This document shows positions 1 through 13,559 of a stretch of 64,000 bases of DNA, piece after piece. Every line of letters starts with the position of its first letter. The stretch's first letter is position 1. The notes below the pieces were generated by a model that ran no database searches, was not told the origin of the DNA, and worked only from the letters and a program-made list of their open reading frames with translations. This DNA comes from Euglena gracilis (lineage: Eukaryota; Euglenida; Euglenophyceae; Euglenales): positions 4,350,705-4,414,704 of the forward strand of contig CP154955.1 in assembly GCA_039621445.1 (NCBI GenBank), written 5' to 3'. A program made the translations under genes and the position numbers.

Positions 1-594
1 ATTCGCACATTTTCTTTCAGTTTTTGTGGGGACAAACAGAGAGAAATGTGCACTGCATGTTTGCTGAAAATAACATTCAGGGCACCGTTGCTTCACATAT
101 AAAGAAAAAACAAGTTAAGATGCAAAATGGACCATGCTGGTGTTTCAATAAGATGCACACACATCAACAAATACCATGATCTACAGGACGGGAGAATAAT
201 TAATTCAAAAAAATTCATAAATTACACATCGATCAAATTTACGTGCCAGCTTTATACCGCTACCCACCTGCCTAACCAGGCAGACTAACCAATGGACGAT
301 CCACTGACGCCCCCCAAGGCGAAATGTGTCCAATAACTACGCGTGGCTGCAAAACCTCCAAAAAATGATGTTTTGTCCCAAGAATCCTGACAAAATGACA
401 AGCTGTATCAAGGACGGGGGGAGAACGACGTTCCAGAAATCTGCGTGATGCAGGATGGGCGTCGCCGACAAACTGTGTCTTGGGCAAGACTGTCTTGGGC
501 AGGGGAGAGGGGAGGCGCAGAGCTCCCGACACCATTTGCCGACGCGAAGAAATCGCACGTCAGAGCCCAGCGCGCAACAGCAGAGTCCACGCAC

Positions 595-773
595 CTCCTC
601 CGCCGCGCTGTGGGTGCGGGCCCGTCGCCGCCAGGACAGCGGGCGGTCCTCCACCTCGCTGGCGCTGCCGTCGTACTCCGACGACTCGCCGAGGCGGCCG
701 GCGGGGCCCTTGCTGGGGGACATGAGGGGCGTCTGCGCGCCGGGGGAGGCCGGCACCTCCTCGGGGTCCGGGC
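595..773 (-). CDS. Candidate internal exon, unknown protein
   Basis: A GC-rich open stretch on the minus strand is bounded by a plausible acceptor (TTTCGCCAG, exon starting at 773) and donor (GAG|GTGCGT, at 595/594). The frame reads about 60 residues rich in S, P and E, including EVPASPGAQTPLMSPSKGP and an acidic run followed by WRRRAR, which looks like a disordered, phosphorylatable region. Its composition differs sharply from the AT-rich flanks. The upstream intron would contain the adjacent (CA)n tract. I recognise no family. It could be an isolated exon of a host gene extending outside the window, or chance. Confidence 0.3.
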
Positions 774-802
774 CTGGCGAAATATGTGGGTGTGATGAGT
801 GA

Positions 803-1178
<376 letters not shown>

Positions 1179-1221
1179 GTCTTAGGCGGCCGGATTCGCA
1201 CCCAAGGGTTTTTGCTTTGAA

Positions 1222-4092
1222 ATGGGCGCATTTGCGCAAATGCGCAAATTTTACGAAAGTTCTGGGACCCTGTACCCTGAGACACAGAAGACAGTTTATG
1301 AACCGTTGCAACCCTGTGTTGTAGGGCATTAACTCCCGGTGGTTTGGTGTGCATGCTGCTTACCGAGTGACGTGAATAGGGCCGAGGGTGAGACTGGTCT
1401 CTCGTACATCAAACAGGTGAGAAGCACACACCCGCTGTTATGACACTTGGAACTGGTGCCGACGTGGTGACTGAACCAGCTTGAATACTGCAGCCGTCCA
1501 TAAGAACACACGGAGCGATATTACATCACATACTACAGACTATGACAGCCAGCCGCCACACAACTGATGTGTGTTTGTGCGCGCATTTGCTGACATAAAA
1601 ACAATTTTGTTTATGGGCGCATTTGCGCAAAAAAAACAAACAAAACTTTAAGGTTAAAATACATGTTTGTGGGCGCATTTGCGCCCACAAACAAATTTGT
1701 TTGTGTGCGCAAATGCGCAAACCAACACCCTGGGGAAACTGGTATAGGGATGGTTTGTGCAATGGGAGGGAACAAACAACAAGTCTGCGTTAAAGCACAC
1801 TGATGAGGACCATGACCCTACGAGGTTTTTTGAACGTGATAGGCGTGTTGGTATGCACATTTGCGCAAATAAACACAATTACGTTTGTGCGCGCATTTGC
1901 ACAAGTGCGCGCACAAACGTTTAATCAATAGCTTCAAAATAGTGTGTTTGAGCGAGTCTTAGCACACACAAAGAAAGTTTGTTTGTGTGCGTAAATGCGC
2001 GCACCAACACACATCAGTTGTGCGACACCATCTCCTCGTCCGTGACGGCTGGCGAACGCAATTCCTCACGCAAACCATTGATTTACACAACAAATATGTG
2101 GTGATGAAATTTGTGGTGAGAGGTAGTGTGTAATGTTCATTTAGACACGGCATCTGACGGGCCAAAATTTGCCTGCCTTGCGTGTGCACATTTGCACTGC
2201 TGTTCTCGGGCCCGCACGGTCGGTAGTTTTGGCCTCATCCTTTTGGCAATTAAACAAAATGAACTGATGACATGCAACGACCTGTGACTGTTCGACACCT
2301 TTTCTGCGACTTTACTGTGTTACAAGAAATCAAAATTTGGCACCTGAAACATCCGGGATACGTCGGGCCGGAGTCCGTTTTCTGGTTATTCTCCACTATT
2401 TTCCCTTGAAAAACGTAAAACACACCAGTTTTTGTGCATAATTTGAGGGGTGTGGGTCCCACCACTTTCATGCAACCAATCGAGTGGTGAAGGTTCAACA
2501 CTTCCCGCACCCAAAGTAACGGGTGTTTGAGGTCTATATCTCTCCGGCTGCCGGTTGCCATGCACTGGCACCACGTCGTCCCCCCAGTCTCACACCCCGG
2601 TTGCGGGGAATAACGTGGCCGCTAAAGCTGGGTGTTGTTGTACCGGGGAGGTGGATGCCGGTCTGGTGCGTGCTGAAGCATCAGCAGCTGATGTGGCTGC
2701 AGCAGCGGAGGCTAAGCCTTGCCGCTGGCCTTGGGATCCTAAAATTGGTGCCGGAGGACGTGTGCCGTTACCGGGTGGCTGCACACCCACCTTCAGGAGA
2801 TCCTCCGTCTCCATCTTTTGTGGGACCTGTCAATGGACCAGAACCGGCACCAAAATACCATGTGCCGGAGGAGACGGTGTGATCATTTGGGTTGAACCCA
2901 TTCATAAGCCACTAAGGGTAGCTGTTGGAGCGCAAAATGAAGCTGCTTTTTACTCCTCCATTGGTGGTTCATTTGCGCATTTGCGCGCATCACGTTGTTT
3001 GTGGGCGCAAATGCGCAAATGAACCAGATGTAAATTGCGCAAATGTATTCATGTGGTTCATTTGCGCATTTGCGCCAACAAACAACGTGATGTGCGCAAA
3101 TGCGAATAAACCACATCTGCTGCTGGCGTTTCACAATTGTGTTTCCCTCGCGCATTTGCGCCCACCAACACAAATTGTGTTGGTGTGAGCAAATGCGCGC
3201 ATAAACACAGCTTTGTTGGTGCGCGCATTTGCGCCCATAAGCTTATGCCGTTGGCAAACGGTGTGACAAACCCGCCAAATTATTTTTCTCGATGGCACGC
3301 TGATCCGCACTGTCACGGCCCCTTTGTCACGCCGTCACCGACGGCGTCAGTTCATGGGCGCTGAAGCCCTGCACTTGAAGGACAAAATTGTGCTTATTTG
3401 CACAAATGCGCAAATAAACATGATTATGTTGGTGTGCGCAACTGCGCAAATAAACACAATTTTGTCCTTCAAGGGTTGGGCTTCTTCCGCAGGGTTCTTT
3501 GCCACAAAACTGGCTGCACGGATCCCGGGCATAAGTTGTGGGGAGACACCCGTCCCTTTCATTCCCTGTGGGCCCTATTTCTTCCCCCCTGCGCATTCCT
3601 TTCCAAACACCCCGCACTCACCTTCCTTTCCGTATGTCCTTCCCGCCGGCTTGGTTACACCGCACCCACACACCTCGGCACTTTCTCCCCGCGCTTTAAC
3701 AAACGTCCCAAAAACATCACAGGCGCCGCAAGCGAAGCAGTCCGGCAAACACCCAGGACGCACACCGCCAGCTATTTGGGCCCACCCAGGAAAACAGCCG
3801 ACAGGGGCAACAAGGGCAGCAAAGGTCCCATTCCTATGTCGCTTTTTTGTCATTTTTTTCCCTCTTGGCCGGGAAGGTCCCGGGGGTTTCGACGTGCGGA
3901 GCCCATTTCCATTCCATCGACGTGCGGACCCCCCAAAAACACCATTTTGACCAAAGTACCAGGGGTCTCACAGCCAAAAAAAGAACTTTGCTCGTTTTTT
4001 TGCACTTGCTTGTCGCCGTGTTTTCAAACCCCCCGGAGCCATACAGTCAAAGTGAAAAAATTCGGGGGATTTGTGCAAGTGCGCAAATCAAC
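1222..4092. repeat. Cluster of GCGCAAATGCGC palindromic repeats
   Basis: At least a dozen copies of the palindromic word GCGCAAATGCGC / GCGCATTTGCGC occur here, many paired as hairpins. The clearest is at 2966-3025: a perfect 21-bp arm (2966-2986 and 3005-3025) with an 18-nt loop. Others lie at 1671-1720 (arms of about 25 bp, two mismatches), 3053-3114 and 3147-3245. Spacer words such as GTTTGTGGG and CAACAAACAA recur. No coding region is supported. The single unpaired copies at 1222-1250 and 4070-4092 both lie next to the phrase GCGAATCCGGCCGCCTAAG or its complement. Confidence 0.8.
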
Positions 4093-4960
4093 ATAAAAAG
4101 GCTTAAGTGCGAATCCGGCCGCCTAAGTGGGTGCGTGTGCTTGAGGACCCCCGGGTTCCGCAGGCCGAAAAAATGGTGCTGGTTGGACCCCCCCTGGGGG
4201 TGGGGGGTCCGTGGGGGACTCAAAAAGGGGACGGGTGCTCAAAAAAATCCCAAATCCAGCTGGGTTGACATTTTTTTCAGCCAAAATTCGAGGATGAAGA
4301 CCCAAAACCACCCAAAAATGCCATGACCCCTTTTCTTCCAAAATTCTCGTCCAGATCAGCTTCACCGTGCTGGCCCGAACTGTATTACAGCAGACCCCAG
4401 GGGAGTCCACAGCCCGGCAAGGAGGTGCTGGCGGGAAAAAGGTGCTGGCTGGCTGGACCCCTGGGGGGGGGGGGGTCCAGCCATCGGGCGCTGAGCAGTC
4501 ACAATCGCCTGTCACAGCACCCCTCCACCATTGCTCTCAACTGTGGGAGGCGATTCCGGATGGTACTGTGCAGTGTGGGGTGCCATCATTTTTTTCGATT
4601 TTTTCAGGGTCTGAAAATTTACTTGGCACTTGGGTCTGAAAATTTACTTGCCACACTGTATATATGTGTGTGTATTACATAGGCATATTAACGTGCGATT
4701 TTTCAGCATTGATGCCATTTTTTTGTCAAAAAAACTGTCTGTGTTTCCTTGGTTTGTATTTGATTGCTCCCTTGGTTTTTGTTCCTCAATTACAGAAAAA
4801 AAATAGCTTTTGGTTTCTCATGCACACGCCCACACGCTCCATTATTTTGTTCTGTTCCCTCCTTGAGTTCCTCCAAAAGACAGCGAGGTGATAAACTGCA
4901 AGGCTGCAGGGTTGGCCGCACAGAATTTGCCTTCCATTTACGCAACGCCCACCCCCCCCC
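4093..4960. other. Non-coding, low information
   Basis: Contains C/G runs (4190-4210, 4460-4475), a duplicated phrase 'ctgaaaatttacttg' (4611-4648) and T-rich sequence. No supported gene. Confidence 0.5.
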
Positions 4961-4963
4961 AGC

Positions 4964-5146
4964 GCACACCGTGGATGACCACCGCCCTCTTCGTCGGCAG
5001 GGCCCGCCCCCGTTCCGCCTCCGCCCCGGTGTCACCCAGCAGCGACCCAGCGCCACCCGCCACGGAGGGACACAGCCGCGGGGAGCGGCGGGGCCGCGCC
5101 GCGTTGGTCGGGGACGGGGGGCCCCCGGTGGCCCTGCGGCGGGGAG
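4964..5146 (+). CDS. Weak candidate exon, GC-rich
   Basis: A sharply GC-rich block follows a polypyrimidine tract ending in CCCAG at 4963. The plus frame reads MTTALFVGRARPRSASAPVS and then S/P/G/R-rich sequence; the minus strand is also open, so strand is uncertain. The block ends in a G-run and then A-rich sequence with no clear donor. No family is recognised; it resembles the candidate exons at 595-773 and 6891-7036 only in composition. Confidence 0.18.
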
Positions 5147-5399
5147 GGGGGGGGGGGCGGTTGCTCCGACACCTTCCGCCGACCCCACCCCGCCAAAAAA
5201 AAAAAAGGATGGTGGGGACTGCAGAGTGCATTCCTTGGCATCAGCCCAAGTCCTGGGAATATCCCTTTTTGCGCGATAAATGTCGCTATGCAGACGAGGT
5301 AAAAAAAAAATCGAAAATTTCCGTTTCATTTATTGCAGTGTTTCTGGTGTCGAGTTCTCATTTCATATCCAAAAAAAACACAGAAGAAAACCTGCATTC

Positions 5400-5468
5400 A
5401 CAACACAACACAACACAACACAACACAACACAACACAACACAACACAACACAACACAATCCAACGCAA
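5400..5468. repeat. (ACAAC)n microsatellite
   Basis: About 12 perfect ACAAC pentamers followed by degenerate copies; a short CACACA/CACCCA tract follows at 5521-5560. Confidence 0.95.
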
Positions 5469-5907
5469 CACACGCCATCCATGGAAGACACCCAGGGCAA
5501 TGCATAAGCACAACAAATGTGCGCACACACGCACACCCACCCACCCACCCACACACACCAAGGTTAAGTTTTGTTTTTGTATTTTGGGGGGGGTCCCAAA
5601 ATCAGCCCAAAAATTTGGGGGGGGGGGGTACCCAAAAATCAAATTTTTGGGTCTCCCTTGACGATGAGAGTAAACCACGGGAAACAATGGTCGACATCCG
5701 CAAAGTCACAAAGGGGCTGTCCCTCAGAGTTGTCCTGAACACTCCCCTCCTGCTTGAAACGCTTTCTGGCGGTTTTTTTTTCAATAGTCAGACGTTTGTC
5801 CAGTTAGTTTAGTCAGTACAATTTTGAATCCTGAAATTTTTATGGGGCCACAAGGCCTTTCAAAATGCCCCGAAATGCAATTTTCTGTTCGAGACACGTA
5901 AAACCCG

Positions 5908-6275
5908 CCAAATAATACCCCCAGGGCATTAGTTTTTGTCCGAAGTCCCGGCCCGAGGGGGGGGTATTATTTGGGGGGGTATTATTTCCCAAAAATTTTC
6001 GTTCCGTAGGAGCAAAAATAGCGCCAAAACCCCCCTTTGGGATCATTTTTTGTACTTTCTCGTGAAATTTGGCATTTTTTGGAGGCCAGATGATCCAGAA
6101 AAATCGATTTTTTCACACTTTGTTGTCAGAGATTGTGATTTATACCTACATTTTCAGGTCAAAAATCCGGGCCTTCGGCCCGAAAACGGGGGGGGGGGGT
6201 ATTATTTTGGTGGCCGAAGTCGGACCCTCAGGGGGGGATTATTTGGGGGGGGAATAATTTGGGGGGGTATTGTTT
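5908..6275. repeat. Foldback repeat with C-run termini (CCAAATAATACCCCC)
   Basis: CCAAATAATACCCCC (5908-5922) is matched by its exact reverse complement at 5960-5974, and near-copies of GGGGGTATTATTTGG recur at 5974-5990, 6196-6210 and 6250-6275. This is a cluster of short inverted repeats in which a C-run is joined to an AT-rich word, the pattern seen in several other elements of this window. Confidence 0.55.
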
Positions 6276-6890
6276 GGGGTGAGGGTTTACAATCATCACA
6301 CCCCCCTGCCCCCCCCAATCAGAGGCCACAATTCTGGTGGGCATGATTATTCCTCCGAAAATAATATGGATTCCAACGATCACCCCTTATCAGAATCCAC
6401 AATTTTGTTGTACCATTCCTTCCCCCCCCGGTGTAGAAACACCGGCCTTGTATAAGCACTGCCCCCCCCCCACCCGGCGCGCTTCCATCCTTTTGGACGT
6501 GTTGGACAGGAATCCTGCTTTGCACGCGGGGGGTCGGTGGTTCGATTCCGGCTGCAGCCCCAGGGATTATTTAAGGCCACACCCCCCGGGGGGGGGGGGG
6601 GTGGGGGGGGGCCGGCTGGACCCCCCCCCCGGGGGTCCCAGAGGGGGTGAGATAACCTTTTTGGCGCCGCAGGCGCAGAAATTTTTGAGAAAATGCCTTT
6701 CCTTGGCCAAAATCGGCCCTTTTTGGGTGGTTAGGTGCCAGGGGTTAAAAATTTCAAAGAGGGGGTCCCAAAAATACAAATTTTTGGTGTTTTTGGGGGG
6801 GTACCCAAAAAACAAAATTTGGGGGGGGGCCAAAAAAACAAAACCCAATCTTGCACACACACACACACACCCATACACACCCATCTGCAG

Positions 6891-7036
6891 TGCCACTCAT
6901 AGAGCTGGCGGGGCCCACCCACAACGCGGAGCTGGACTGGGCAGTGTGTTCGTACCGGTCATCGTGGCCAGGGCGGGGGCGGGCATCGATGGGCCGGCGG
7001 GGGCTGGCGGTCACGGCGTCAGGGATGGATGCCTAA
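6891..7036 (+). CDS. Weak candidate terminal exon with poly(A) signal
   Basis: An acceptor-like CCATCTGCAG ends at 6890 after a (CA)n tract. The frame reads PLIELAGPTHNAELDWAVCS and on to a TAA at 7034-7036; AATAAA lies 40 nt downstream (7076-7081). The exon is GC-rich in AT-rich surroundings. No family is recognised; upstream exons are not identified, although 4964-5146 could belong. Confidence 0.22.
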
Positions 7037-7081
7037 GTGTTGTAGGTCTGGGTTTGAATTTGGGTGTCACATTTGAATAAA

Positions 7082-10000
7082 GCCACCCAATCCAAAAAAA
7101 AACCCAGTTTTTGAGGCTTTTTTTTTGGAAAATTCGGTATATTTAAAATGAAAAAAAAGATAGATTTTGCACTTTCAAAAAAAACATGTTTCTGTATTTT
7201 GAAGAAGAACAAAACATTTTGCTGTTTTTTTAAACAAAACATCAGCCAATGATATCCCCTGTTTGTAGTGGACTTCGGCCTACCAAATAACTTTTTGGGG
7301 GGAAATACCACTTGGGGGTTACCCATCTCCCCACCTCATTTGTCCCAGCCATATCTGGGGCCAGTTAATGGGAGGGTTGTTCAAATTTCCAACTCAAGGA
7401 AGAGAGAGAATGTGGAGCCATAAATTTCGGGGAAACCAGCCACATTGAAAACAACTTTTTTTGTGTTTTGTATGTTTGGACCTCCTGATTTTGAAAAATG
7501 AAGTTCATAAGAAAGATTTCTGGTGGTTATTTCCTTTCTTTCTTGGTGCATCCAATCGAATCAAACAGTCCACCTCCCCATTTTACCTCCCCGTGTGAAA
7601 CCTCTTTGGCACATACCTGCTCAATGCTGCAGCCCATAGTGAATCGAGGCTGCAACGGGATTAACCATGTGCGGACAAAGCTACATTTGGTGCCTCAGAC
7701 ACCTGTGAGCGAGAGAATGAATGGGCAAGAGACAGCTTGATCGCAATGATTTGGGAAGAGAAGAGATAGGAACAAAAATGCCAACTTTATTGCTTCACTG
7801 GGCTGTGTTGGAACTATTTGAATGCTTGAGAGATACGTTGGGAAAAGGCTAAAAGAAGGAGAGAATTACGTGACAAAAATAAAAGAACAGATGAGTGCAT
7901 GGCGAACAAACGTCTTCCATAATTTTGGGAGGGCCAATGGGATTTCCTGGTCTGGTGGAATCCAGCTTCGGCCATTCAGCTGGAAAACGGAAGAAAGACA
8001 GCTGGGCCATCCCCTGAAGGGGATGGGGTATTGGGGGTGCTGTGGGGTTGGGGCTAAATAGGAATAGGAAATAGGAATGGGTGGGCAGGGTCGACACATA
8101 CAAGGAGGGTGTCCCCCCCCTGGACAGAGGGGGGGGGGTCAGACCACCCACCCACCTGCCAAGGGGGGTCCAGACCGACCCCGGGGGAATTAACTGGGAC
8201 CCCACCCAAAAGGTTTGCGTCGTATTTTTTTGCATCTTTGACATATTTTTTTGTCCAATAAATGCCCAAAATGGCACTTTTGGCCATTTTGGGGGGTCAA
8301 AACATTTCGTCCCGGCGCCACTGATTAGGTGGGGGGGTTCCCCTGCACCCCGCTGGACCGGCGGGGGGGGGGGGGGTCTGGACCCCACCTGCCCTTATAT
8401 CGAAGCCTGGTGGTGGGGTGGGTGTCATTCAAAGCCTGGAAAAAAACAAATTCAGTGCTTTTGAAAAGAATCAAAAAATCAATGCAGAACCTGGAAAAAA
8501 AAGCAAGAAAAATCGAAATTTTAATAGAAATTTAAAGAAGGATGCACGATGTGCAAAGTGTGCACGGTGTGCACGGTGTTCCGCACGGTGGTGTGCCGCA
8601 CGGTGTGCACGGTGTGCCGCACACCGTGCATCGGCATCCCGACTGTCTTCATAGCTTGCAGCTCCAGCCATTTCTTCAGGATACCCCCCCCAAGCCAAAA
8701 ATGTTTGAAAATTTTGCAAAAAAAGGTTGCGAGATTTTTTTGAATTTCACCTCAAATTCTGGACTCCAGCTGGTATTAGGCATCTCCACTCATTTGGCCC
8801 CAACACAGTTGCCAGCAGGTCCCACCTTGAACAAATTTGAAAATTGGTGATACCCCGTCCAGGTCTGGTGATATCCATCCTCCGCTTAACTCCCCTCCCT
8901 CTGCTAGTGCCCATGCACTGCCCACGGATGTGGTCGGTTGTGAGCAGGCTTTGTTTTACCATCCCCTGGGTGGAAAGCGGAGGGGAGGGGTCGGTTTTGG
9001 GCCCCGATGCCTGCCGACGAGCCAATTCTCCCACTCCCGATTCTCAGGCTCCGTGGCCGGAGAGTGTGACATAGCACTACCCACCTCAAAACCAGACCCC
9101 CCCAGGGGCAGGGAAAGTGCCCCCAACCTTGTTTACCCACAGCACCCAGTCACCCGGGGGGGGGGGGTACCAGTATGTAAGGAACTACTGGTACCCAGCA
9201 GCACACTACCCACCCGCCACCCGCCCTAAGGCCGAGACTTGGTGACCCGGGTTTACCTAAGCCGCGGGACCGTGAGGCCACATTGGAATTTTTCAAGTCA
9301 TGGCGTTGTGCCTGCGCCATGCATCCCCCACACAGAAAAGTGGGAAGAGGGCAGGAGGCAAGAGCAGCACTGGGGCGCAAGGGTGTAGACCCACCCACGG
9401 GAACCACACCAACCACACAAGGTGAGTGCATGTCCCTACAGCGCTGGAATTACACCAGAGTTACTCACCCGGCCAGGGGGAGCAACAAAAGAGGACTGGT
9501 GTAAGGGGTCCCTGGCCACTCACCACGCAGCAAACTGGGCCAGAAGCGAAGTTAGCGCCGGCCATAAACAGATAAGAAGCCTTAGTGCAACTAAGGGGGG
9601 GGGGGTGCAGACTTCCTGAAAAAGAAGCCTGGTTGCGACCTACTTTTGAGCCTGGTCATGACCAGGCAAGGTGGGCCTTGGCTCTGTTCTGTTCACTTAA
9701 AAATGTGTTTACATAATTTCCTTTGTGATTTTAATGGTGAGTTGTGTTCTTGGGGTCGGAAAATGGGTCCCAAAGTTTGTGGCTGCCAGGGCAGAATATG
9801 TCGGCACAGCAGTAGGGGAGTAGGGGGGAGCACAAGCAGGACAGCCATCTACAGCCGAGGGGCTGGGTGACCCTCCCTATGCCGCCATCACATGGTGCGA
9901 GATCCGCATCGGAAGAAATCAGTTGCTGATCGGGTCCGGAGTCTGGCCTTTGCTCCTGTATTCAGCGACTGACAACTGGGAATTGGGAAAGGCCAGAGCT

Positions 10001-13000
10001 GCAATGTAAGTCAGGGGGGGTCGGACCAAACCATTGCTTACCGACTGCCGGGGGGGGGGTCACATTTGAATTATAAAACTTGCTGCCCCACCCCCAGTGT
10101 CCGGCAATCAGCGCATCTTCCTCTCCAGCCACCAGATATTGTAAAAGTTCGCGCCCCCACCAGCCTTAGTGGGGGGTTGGGGGGGATTCACTTTCTATTT
10201 GGGATTAAAAAAAAAACGCTGAAAAATTATTTGCACAATGAAGTCCGGGGGAAGGGGGGTCAGGGGAGGGAGGTGCAGCCAAAAAATTCACAATTTTAGG
10301 ACCATTTTTCAGGGGGAGAACTTTTCATCCAACGATGAAAAGTTCTCAAAAAGGGGGAGGGGTGAGTGAGGGTCAGTCGGGGGGGGGGAAGGGGGTTGTG
10401 GGGGACAGGCCGCCTCCCCCCCAGGCACAGCCAAAAGCCCATTTTTGTCATCTCCCCTTGAAAAAAAATGGATCCGCACGTCCCCTTCCTTGTGGGTGGC
10501 AGGATGAGGTCCTACCCACCCCTTCCCATTTTTTTTTCTGAGAGGTCAACAGTGTGAAGAAAAATTGATTTCTGGCATCGAGACCACAAGAAACATTTAA
10601 AAAAAAAGTTTGTGTGTTTTTCATTTTTGTTACTTTCGACCACAGTTGCCTTTCGGCCCAAGGTCGTCCTTAAGGGGCGGAGAGGTCATTGACAAGCATC
10701 ACTTTTAAGGCTCCTAAAAAAAATTCTTGAAATTTTGAAAAATCATTCTAACAGAAAAATTTCTCCAACCGGTTATTGTTTTGTTTGGTCAGTTGTTCTT
10801 GTATTGATTTGCACTGACAACAAGATTTTAGTGATTGTAGAGAAGATCTCAAGGTACAAGCATTTCTGGGGCAAAAAAAATATGAGCAGCCATCTGCATC
10901 TGAAGTGGATAAGCAAGCAATATGGCCTATCGACCCAAAGAACCCTGACGTTCCTCTTTGGTGGACAACTCTCCGGGCGAGCCATGGGAAAAGGGTCAGA
11001 GAGTCCATTCATCTGAAGAAAGTCGAACAAATCCGAAGAAATAGGGGTTTGAGGGGAATAATGCAAAAGCGGCACAACTTTGGAGATCTGCTCTTGTGCA
11101 GGCCGTCGTTGAGTGTTTCGGGAAATTCTGATGGAAATGAACGTTTCAAATGATGATTGGCCTCAGGTTTGTAGTTTATCCCCAACCCTCCTTTGAATGG
11201 GGCATATGAAACAGGTTGGCTTCAGAAATTTGGGACGCCTGAGACCATTTCCCAAGAAATTCTCGGCACTTCAAACCAAAACCCATACCCAAACCTCCAG
11301 CCCAGGACCCCCCCCCCTCCCCCAGGGGGATCTTCTGACTTAAACAGAAGCCAGGGTGGGGTTTGATTTCCTCACATCTTCTGCAGCAGGACCAAAAAGT
11401 AACACAAACAATCCTTGAGATGAATCTTCAGTGGCAGCAGGACCAAAAATTAACACAAACACAATCCTTGAGCAGATAGCCACCTCCACACCATATTGAT
11501 CAGGTCAGAACAAGGAAAGGGGGAGGGGCACTCAATAACATCGGGGGAAAATAAGAGACAAAAATAGCTGAAGATGTCTCAATGAAGTGCACACCACATG
11601 CCTGGCAACATTAACCTCAATATCTGTATGTGGGACACTCGAGGGGAGGAGGGGAGGGGGACATGATTACTCTCACTCCGACAGGGAAGGGGGGTAACTT
11701 TGTGGCAGAGGAAAAGGATGCGCATTGACCTTGAGCAGAGAGAAAGTTGGGGGGGGGGGAGGGGAGGGGGAGGGCAAGAAAGAGGGGCAACTTGGGGGGG
11801 GGGGTGGGTGTGGCAACTCCAACAGCACAGGGAGCCAACCTGTCAGGTAGGGTTGGTAAAACACACCACTTCAAAGGCATCTTCATGCAAAAATTTTGAC
11901 AAAAGCAGAACTTGAGCCAGCGAAAACAAAGCAACTGTCATGGACCTCCTTCCTGGGTCAGGCGCTCATTGCTTCCACTGCACGACGGGGAGAGCATCAA
12001 AAAAATAACTAACATTGAGAAAAGAGTTGAAATAGATGAGAGCAGGCAATCGGTTCAAGACTGGATTCAGGTGTGAAGTTTTTTGGGTCTGGGTTCCTCG
12101 CGCTCCACGCCACAGCAGACATGCCATTTACAATTTTGACAAATGTATGTGAAAAACAGGGATGGATTGCCGATTTGTCCCTTTCACAGAAAACATCTGA
12201 ACGCAAAAACTTCTTGTGAAAAGCTTGGTGAAGGAAAAGCAGAGTGAATTCCTTGATGGAGGAGGGTTTATCCTGAGGTCGATTTTTTTTTGTTGTGGAA
12301 ATCACCCTCCTGCAAAAAAGAAATCCCCCAACTTTGCAGTGCCCTAAAGCTTTGTGTGCCCAAATTAGTCCAAATAACTTTGCCCCTCCCTTGGCAAAGA
12401 AAAAGTGAGCAAACAATGCACCCAAAAAGATCTAAAAAATATCAGGAGGCCGCAAGCACAAGAAATTATCCTAAGAGCATCAAAACTTGCTACAATTAAC
12501 TGCCAAAATAATTTTGCAGCAGGTGGGGGCCAAAAAGATCGGTCCATTAATTTTTCAGGGTGGCAAAGTTTTTTAGAGGGGGTAAGACCCCCAGGCAAAA
12601 ATATATATAAAAGACCCCCAAAATATGAGGTCCCTCCCCTAAGGGCACAAAGAGTCAAAAATTTCCGAAATTTCATTTTAGGTGCCAAAATGACGAAAAG
12701 GTCAATATTCTAGGATTTTTGAAACCAAAAAATCATATGAAATCCCAACGTGTGCCAATTCACGCAGCGCAAAGCGCCAAAGAAAAATATTGCGATTTTT
12801 CAGATCCCGGACAGGGATTTGTTTTTTAATCAGGGGTGAGTGTGGGAGGTGGGTCCCTACCTCCTCCCCAGTACAAGGATCCGGGGGACCCACTTTCTCG
12901 GGGTAAAAATTTTGGAGCAAAGAAAATTTAAAAAAATTCAGCACTTCGCGCTGAAAAGACGAAACAGGACAAAACCCCGCCTGCAGCGGGATTTCCACTC

Positions 13001-13559
13001 AGTGTCACCCACCCGGAGGGTGGGGGGGGGGGGGGGTTGGCGGAACCGCCAACCCTGCCCCCGCCCGGGGGATCCAAACTTTAAAAAGAAATTCTTGAAC
13101 CCAGAGAACGACTTAGGCGGCACATCTAGGACTTAAGCTTTTTCTTCTTGTTGATGAGCGAAACTGCGCACGTCGACATTTTTTACGATAACCTTGAACC
13201 GCCGACTGCTCCTGGTGAGGCAGAAATATGTAGGATGCGCACTTCACAATACAGGTCGGGAAACACAAAGGTTTCAAACTGGTTATCCAACGAGCAAGCA
13301 ACAGATTTGTGTTGCTGTCTGTCAAACAGGTGGGCTGTGCACCCTGGCTTATCACCATGGGTTTTGGCGTGTCCCTGCTGTCTGTGATTGCCGGGTGCTG
13401 CATACCTGTTTGACGGCCACTGACTGTCCACCATTTGAACAATGTGATGTGCAGCTAAATTAGACGATGTGTGGTATAAAAACCTTTTCAAAGCTCAGCC
13501 GCTGTCGACAGACCGAAATGTGTGTCAACTGCTGGAACACCCACATGACGCACATTTAT
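7082..13559. other. Gene-free repetitive DNA
   Basis: No reading frame with convincing composition or motifs. Contents: many G/C-runs (8110-8130, 8345-8375, 9155-9166, 10370-10390, 11750-11800, 13022-13037), a GTGCACGG-rich patch (8545-8635), a duplicated phrase 'gcagcaggaccaaaaa(g/t)taacacaaac' (about 11382-11462) and scattered degenerate repeats. Confidence 0.5.

Noticed and set aside
6480-6570. tRNA gene (GGTTCGATTCC box B at about 6536-6547)
   Set aside because: No acceptor or anticodon stem can be folded around it and no box A is convincing.
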